NCBI GenBank assembly: GCA_032622095.1
Contig: CP136064.1
Coordinates: 215,402,205-215,466,204 of the forward strand
DNA length: 64,000 nucleotides
Reading direction: 5' to 3'
DNA from: Siphonodentalium dalli
Lineage: Eukaryota > Mollusca > Scaphopoda > Gadilida > Siphonodentaliidae
Below the pieces are notes generated by a model. It was given only the letters and a program-made list of their open reading frames with translations. It was not told the DNA's origin and did no database searches. This document shows, piece after piece, positions 58,329 to 64,000 of this stretch (within the stretch, counting starts at the first letter, position 1; the number at the start of each line of letters is the position of its first letter). The translations under genes were made by a program, and so were the position numbers.

Positions 58329-58613
58329 TCAAAAATATCCTATACCAACATATGCTACCATTTTCACTTTAAAAGTGTTTAAAATATCGCCAACAAAACA
58401 CTCCTTTTCAACGTTAAACGTTTCCTTTGAATCCAAGTCCAAACTACATTTAACGACAATGTTGTCCGCAAAACCCGTATGGTGTTCTTGAAACACGTGT
58501 AAAAACTTCTTAGCATGTGAAACTACGGTAAATTTGTTTACCGCGTCCATGAGAGAACATTTTAGAAACTTTAGCCCTAACACACTGCTGCTAACCATGG
58601 TTTGTGACGCCAT
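58329..58613 (-). CDS. Unidentified ORF in transposon cluster, interrupted by hAT
   Basis: From the internal ATG (MASQTMVSSS) this frame encodes 94 residues. I do not recognise the protein. It is moderately hydrophobic and has dispersed cysteines with ECFVGDIL near the end. The frame stays open upstream to 58650, where a hAT element is inserted; the apparent start at 58670 and the next seven codons come from that element's terminus. On the far side of the insertion the same frame continues for 23 codons (60139-60071, including FVKWWCPRK) before a stop. This continuity suggests a coding exon or transposon protein fragment, but chance cannot be excluded. Confidence 0.35.
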   Translation of the reverse strand: MASQTMVSSSVLGLKFLKCSLMDAVNKFTVVSHAKKFLHVFQEHHTGFADNIVVKCSLDLDSKETFNVEKECFVGDILNTFKVKMVAYVGIGYF

Positions 58614-58649
58614 GACATAGGTGAATATTCCTGTTTTGATGGAAGATTT

Positions 58650-60062
58650 TAGTGATGAGCCGATTGTCAAATAGAGCCTTGCGCCGATTGCCGATTATTT
58701 GAGATCACAATTAATGGGCCGATTCAGATTATTGTAATAATTATACCAGAATATGTTATGTGTTATATAATACTTAGAATTAGAAGCAAGCAACAACCGT
58801 AGTAATATGCCAGTACACAGTATACATAAGTATACGTTTGGGTAAGTATATAGGTAGGTATGGGCGGACTTGTGATCGAATACAGGCACATGTCCTGCAG
58901 AGGCTGTAGTACGGGGCCTCGGTGTATTTATTGTAATGTATTGTATCGACGAATCGACGATGCAATGCATTAACTTACCCATGTATTCTAGGCTATTCCA
59001 CAACAAATAGTTTGAAAGTTTGATGTAGCCACGTGCATGACGACATATCCACGATTCCACGGCCCGTTTTTGATAACAATTCATCAAACGGCATTTTTCT
59101 TTGATCCCAATTCAAAGACATCACATCAAAGGAAATGACCCGACTGAACTAGGTGCAAGTTACACCATGTTCATGTCAATATCGCAGACACGATTTGATT
59201 GTCGATTTCGGCATGGTCATCAAAATAATCATTGGTGGTGACCTATACGTGACGTCACACGAGGCTGACTGGATGGAATGACATTGTCTTCGGCTATTTA
59301 AAGTTGATCATTAATGGAAAGTTGTGTTGGGTGAAAGACTTTGAAAATATTAATTAGATAGTCAAATTAATAAATAAATTTCTGACTATTAATGCTTGTA
59401 CAGTTTTTATTCCTGCGTCCTGACAACTGATACACATGTTATAATATGCTAAATTTAATTGAACAAACAGTGAAGTCAGCTGTGCAATTAAATGTCACGT
59501 GACATGCACTTTCGGTTTCTACAGTTTATACCTGTTTTACGCTGTGTGTACTATATCGATAGATTTGTTGTGCTGCGTTTGCATACATTTTGATTTTTTA
59601 TAGTCTGACACACATAAATCCAAATGTCTACACGTTGACGAACAATAAAGTTACGTATCGGCGTACATGAGTCCCATGATATGTAATGTGTGTACATCAT
59701 CATATAATTTATGATTACGCGCTATCACGGCGTCATCATCGCAGCCTGGCTCTAACCCAAAGTGTCGCGTTCTTCCCGGCGATCCCCACTGTAATATATT
59801 GTTCAAACATAGACCCAGGTACGGCCGGTGTATTGAAGAGGAGATGGCTGTATATCAAGTTTGTGTTTGGTAAATCACTTTCCCCATGTTTAATGGTCAT
59901 TTATTCAACAAAACATCGTCATATTTATTGAAGAAAAACAAGCACCTGATTTCTATTTAGACAATCGGAAATGCCGATGTTGAAACCAGAGTACCGATTG
60001 TCATCCGATGGGCCACAATCGGCCGATTCCGATTGTCGTTCCCGATTATCGGCTCATCACTA
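58650..60062. mobile_element. Non-autonomous hAT, TAGTGATGAGCCGAT ends, perfect 8-bp TSD
   Basis: GAAGATTT at 58642-58649 and 60063-60070. Termini TAGTGATGAGCCGAT and ATCGGCTCATCACTA; CCGATTG/CAATCGG motifs cluster near both ends. 1413 bp. The ORFs inside (for example 58695-59087) show no transposase domain. 59905-59962 matches 54145-54225. Confidence 0.9.
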
Positions 60063-60619
60063 GAAGATTTAAACGAAAACGATGTATTTTTTATTTTCCG
60101 TGGGCACCACCATTTTACGAAATGCGTCCGGACGTCGAGTCATTAGAAACGGAGCCTATTATAAAGCGACGAACTCAGACAAACAGCGTCGGCGGCTATT
60201 TTCTTTTATTTTCGAAAAAAAATAAAAATGCGGGAGGTTTTAATAGGTGCGGGCGGGTTAGGGGAAACAAAGTTATTTTTTTTTTAGGCCTCATCAAACT
60301 ACCTTGTAGGTAAGGTATGATTTGTGGGTAGCACTGCACGTTCACAGTTAGGTCATGTAATCGTCAGTCTGTCACTGGTGACGGGTGTGTAGCATGGTTT
60401 GACCTAATTAGTTATACCGGTGGCAGCCGACTGTTAACATAGCATGTGTCTCCTGCTTCAAAGATGCGATGTTGCGTTGCCTTATATGTTTTCAAACGGA
60501 TAACTCATCAAAATTACGACTGCAAAAGTATGTTGGGTAGTGAATGTTGCGCAATCGATATATCGCCCACGCCAAATTAAAATCGCTCGCGCCATATTGC
60601 CAGGCCTGTATTACACATC

Positions 60620-61195
60620 CTTAATGAAAATTCGCAATCAAACTCCAGCGCGAGTTATCTCCCATCGCTCCGCTGACATGCAGAGCTGGAACAAATTTGC
60701 AGACACCGGCCCAAAAATATACTTTCATATCTCAAGGTACCAATCATCCCTACTTGAAAAAATATCCGTAACCCCTATTATTCGGATTATCACCGGTTGG
60801 CAATTCGTGAACGAAGTATTTATAGATTGAACGTTTTTCTCCAAACTGCTGAAGAATCCCAGATCTTTCACCTGAAAGAATATTCGAGTAACTAACAGTT
60901 ATTTTCTCGTAAGTGGGGAAAGATAGAAACAATCTGAATACACCAGCGTTTCAAAAACAAATACGGAATATGATGATATAAACTCAGAAGTGGCGAATGT
61001 GTGTGTGGCATAAAAATACTCTGTAATTTCGTTCAAATCATCTGCCAATGGCAATGGCAATGAAATCCAGATAACAAAATTTTTACTTGCCCAACTGGTC
61101 TTTATATTGTATAATAATATAATATAGTATATTGATTTAATATTATTAAATATTATTATATTTAACTAACAGTGATTCCTAGGGACTCTGTTCAC
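60620..61195 (+). repeat. Large dispersed repeat, copy 2
   Basis: Matches 54262-54935 from CAATCAAACTCCAGCGCGAG to GATTCCTAGGGACT, lacking the 125-base middle segment (the junction reads TTGAAAAAATATCCGTAACC). The two copies share orientation. Confidence 0.75.
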
Positions 61196-62733
61196 ACTGA
61201 TCTCTCAACAAATTACAATCAACATTGTAATGACTAATATTATATAAAATATAGTCTTGAAGTTGAACTTGAAGATCATCCAGAGCTCAACAATTCAAGG
61301 CAGTTGTAAATAGCTCCTCCATTATAATCAATAGCTATCTTAAATGTGTTGATCATTTCATATGTAATCAATTCATATGTTCACTTAATAAATCGTGCCA
61401 TATCGATGCTATAATTAGTTCATTGTCGGAGAAATTACGCCTGCATGATGTGACACTTTCGTTTTGTTTACATCGAAAATAGGTGATGTCAATTGACGGG
61501 TCGAATGTGCGTTTATAATTGATACTGGACATTTAACAGCTCGATAGACATCATAATATGTTTCGAATAACTCCCATTGTTGTTTGCGAACTGGTGATAC
61601 ATTCGTGCCTTGGATTTTCGGAATCCAAATCGCCACTTGAATAAAAATTTCAGGAAAAATATCGCGAGAGAGAAATGTTGGTCTTGGACTTACGGTGAAA
61701 ATATGTGTTTTCCCAGGTACAACGGGAACAATTTGATGACAGGACATAAGCTTTCTTACCCTACCAATTCTTTGTGATAGTAAGTTTCACAGACGTTGTC
61801 AGTTTTAAGTTGTTAATAACAATATAAGTCAATATTTATTACGCAGAACCACCCTCCGAAAATCGAGTTAGAGTTTTTGCTGCTTTAAGCGGAAAATGCT
61901 ACGCAGAAAAATATAGTTCCATAGTGAAATCAAACGTATTTTTTACTGGAAAGAAGGATTGAAAACATCAGCAAATTACTTTCGATCACAAAATCAGTAA
62001 AAATAATGGCATCAATGAGATTAAATCCGAACGCAATGACCTTAGTAGCCAATAAAAGTTTTTAGGCGGATGGATATTTTGAGTGAGGGCTAACTCTTCA
62101 AGAAATAATGAGGCCCAAAGATAGGGAGTGACGTCATCGGCTCATATCCGTGAATGAGACCATATCTTTCTGACCAATGAATATTTCAATTTGAATCGGT
62201 TCATTAATTAGCTGTGTAATTAATCGGCAATGTTTGAAAGTTAAAACGTGATGTTCAATGTAGTGGAATGCGCCCAGAATGCGCATTATTTCGCCCTTTA
62301 TATAAGTTCACGAAACAGGTGCTTGTCAGGCTCAAGTGCTAAAACTAAAAAATACAAAAAAATACAAAATATCATCAGGACTAAATGATAGGCCCCGTAT
62401 GATAAAGGCCTACGTACGGTGCCGTAACTAAATAGTCAGGGATCCAGAACGATGAAATGTAATTTGTGGTAAAAAAAATTGTGTCTGATGCCCCAATCTC
62501 AACGTCATGCATACGTGTACGGTGTCCAAATCCATTTTCAAAGAAAAATTATAACTAATGTTTTACTAAAAACAATAGGAATATTTATAATTGTTCACGC
62601 TTATTTATAAACTGTACAAAAATAGAGCATTAATTAATGGCATGCATTGAAATATACATATTTGCTGTATATTATTATATGAAATTCACTGTTTGGTAAA
62701 CATAGGGCCTATAGACAGAACACAACGCGCATC
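61196..62733. other. Gene-free stretch
   Basis: A 110-codon minus-strand ORF (61415-61747) has no recognisable domain and no gene-like flanks. 62709-62733 (TATAGACAGAACACAACGCG) is a left-end fragment of family G, ending exactly at the TTAA of the next element. Confidence 0.45.
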
Positions 62734-63190
62734 TTAAAGGCGCACTTAATTTTCAACCCCCAGATTATACATTAATTATATAAAATATATGCCATATTAT
62801 ATATATACCATTTGAAAGAGGAAGCTCCAAAACATTGTATTATCAACTTATCCGGTGTAATAAACTGTGGACATGTTGTTTTTGTTGAGTTGCCAACGCG
62901 TTTTGTCATCAAGAATGAAGTAAAAATCAGTATTATTTTCAATGCAGGGGGAATAACTCTATATATTAAAGATAGTGTTCTTCCCCTTCCATTGAAAAAG
63001 TTTGAATTCTGTTGCAATATGGGTGAAGTCTTCTAGTTATCTGTGGCCATCTTCTGAGACACAGATGTTTCAAATAGTTGTGAATTATAGCATTTTAATC
63101 ATATTTTATGGCATAGATTGTTATTAAAACCGTATATCAAGTCACTATAACAGAAATTATTGGCGACTCGAAAATTAAGTGGGCCTTTAA
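62734..63190. mobile_element. TTAA element family D (AGGCGCACTTAATTTTC ends), complete copy
   Basis: TTAA at 62734-62737 and 63187-63190. Ends AGGCGCACTTAATTTTC and GAAAATTAAGTGGGCCT. 457 bp. The overlapping ORFs (62772-63017 and 62812-63036) run antiparallel and resemble nothing known. Confidence 0.85.
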
Positions 63191-63674
63191 GATATGCTTG
63201 GAACAAAATAGAATTGTCACAATTGCATGTGATGGTTAAGCATATTATAGGACAACATGGAATTGAATTGGGTTGAAAACTAATTCTATATATCGTATAT
63301 AATATCAGCATATATACATGTAGTGTGGTCGACATCTGCATAATTATCCGTACGGGTCAGGGGGCTGGGATGACTGTAGCCGTCCCAATACATTTTTAAA
63401 TTAAAAAAATCGGACAAATTTGGTAAAAAATTGGGCAATTCGGCGGAGAAATTTTGGTAATTTCAGGATAATTTTTTGCATCTATTATACTATATGCAAC
63501 ACATATTGGTAAATAGTCTGCATAGACTGTATTACAAGTATATATAGTCTATATTTATCATTTATGTAATGACCAGCCATGGCCATTCCTTAAGATTGTC
63601 GAAGACCAGCGCGGCATAAAAATATGTCAATTCTAATTATCATATATATAGAGGCCCTTTTCACATTTATTATT
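63191..63674. other. Gene-free stretch
   Basis: No gene or repeat structure recognised. Confidence 0.4.
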
Positions 63675-63793
63675 TATTTACGCTTTAAAAGCGCAAATAT
63701 TTGCGTTTAAGCGCAAATAACCTCTATCATTTGCGCTTAAGTGCAGATATTTACGCTTAAGCGTAAATCATTTGCGCTTAAACGCAAATAAAA
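63675..63793. repeat. Cluster of TTTGCGCTTAAGCGCAAA palindromes
   Basis: Within about 115 bp the words AAAGCGCAAATATTTGCG, TTTAAGCGCAAATAA, TTTGCGCTTAAGTGCA, TTTACGCTTAAGCGTAAAT and TTTGCGCTTAAACGCAAAT follow each other. Each is close to self-complementary and they also pair with one another. Confidence 0.8.
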
Positions 63794-64000
63794 ATTAATA
63801 TGCATTGATTCCCCTGAATTAAATTTAAATGGCACAGGCCTAAACATATCACTAAAGTCTATATAGGCCCACCATATGAGGGAAGCGCAATCCCCCAGTA
63901 ACCCCAAGATCCCTTTTATGACCATGGAAATGGCATAGATCTGTGCAGGATATGTCTCTTTTATAAAATATACTAGATATCTGGGATGGAGACACAAATT

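Larger units (their letters stand above)
56717..60290. mobile_element. 3.6-kb element with GGCCTAAAA ends, containing two hAT insertions
   Basis: Left GGCCTAAAAAAAAAATACCT, TTGTTTCCCCCTAAC and right GTTAGGGGAAACAAAG, TTATTTTTTTTTTAGGCC form about 36 bp of inverted repeat. TCA flanks both sides (56714-56716, 60291-60293), a possible 3-bp duplication. A GGTGCGGGCGG box lies near each end in direct orientation (56769 and 60247). Without the two hAT insertions (1341 and 1413 bp) plus their duplications, the element would be only about 0.8 kb. Superfamily unassigned. Confidence 0.6.

Noticed and set aside
61415-61747. 110-codon minus-strand ORF
   Set aside because: I recognise no domain and see no supporting gene structure; chance or old transposon sequence is as likely.

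Overview
This is a 64 kb piece of an animal nuclear genome. It is AT-rich and gene-poor, with canonical GT-AG introns and most of its length made of transposon-derived repeats. The Rab5 protein, the PLAC8-family protein and the repeat style (tandem 150-165 bp monomers ending in GACGGACG-type runs, frequent TACATGTA motifs, very many short DNA transposons) fit a marine lophotrochozoan. A bivalve or other mollusc is the best guess; no species can be named from the sequence alone.

Two genes are convincing. Rab5, the early-endosome small GTPase, lies on the minus strand. Its five coding exons run from 52082 down to 36441 and give a 214-residue protein with every GTPase motif and a CC prenylation tail; a splice acceptor at 52129/52130 shows a further 5' UTR exon upstream. 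A 106-residue PLAC8/cornifelin-type cysteine-rich protein is encoded in one exon at 5097-5417, minus strand, with a poly(A) signal behind it and an NRF1-like site in front. A broken hAT transposase (38541 to about 39800) sits in Rab5 intron 3, and one unidentified ORF (58329-58613 or longer) sits inside a nested transposon cluster.

Region by region: 1-5 kb holds a tandem-repeat element and hairpin MITEs; 5-9.5 kb the PLAC8-like gene, G/C homopolymer tracts and another tandem array; 10.46-13.36 kb a 2.9 kb transposon with 77 bp terminal inverted repeats; 14.6-23 kb a dense field of MITEs with TTAA or 8-bp target duplications; 23-35 kb more of the same plus a 162-bp tandem-repeat element and several TTAA hairpin elements; 36.4-52.1 kb Rab5, whose introns carry a hAT element, a composite MITE and a 2.8 kb G/C-rich fold-back satellite; 52-64 kb has no recognised gene but shows a three-level nested transposon cluster (56.7-60.3 kb), a large duplicated repeat and a cluster of small palindromes.

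Target-site duplications could be read directly for many elements: 8 bp (hAT type) for eight elements, TTAA for more than ten (CCCTTT ends suggest piggyBac; AGG ends suggest Kolobok) and TA for three. These give relative ages. The most unusual items are a composite hAT MITE that carries a spacer also found between two separate MITEs 14 kb away, the fold-back satellite with G-run/C-run hairpins in Rab5 intron 1, and the 2.9 kb long-TIR transposon of unassigned superfamily.
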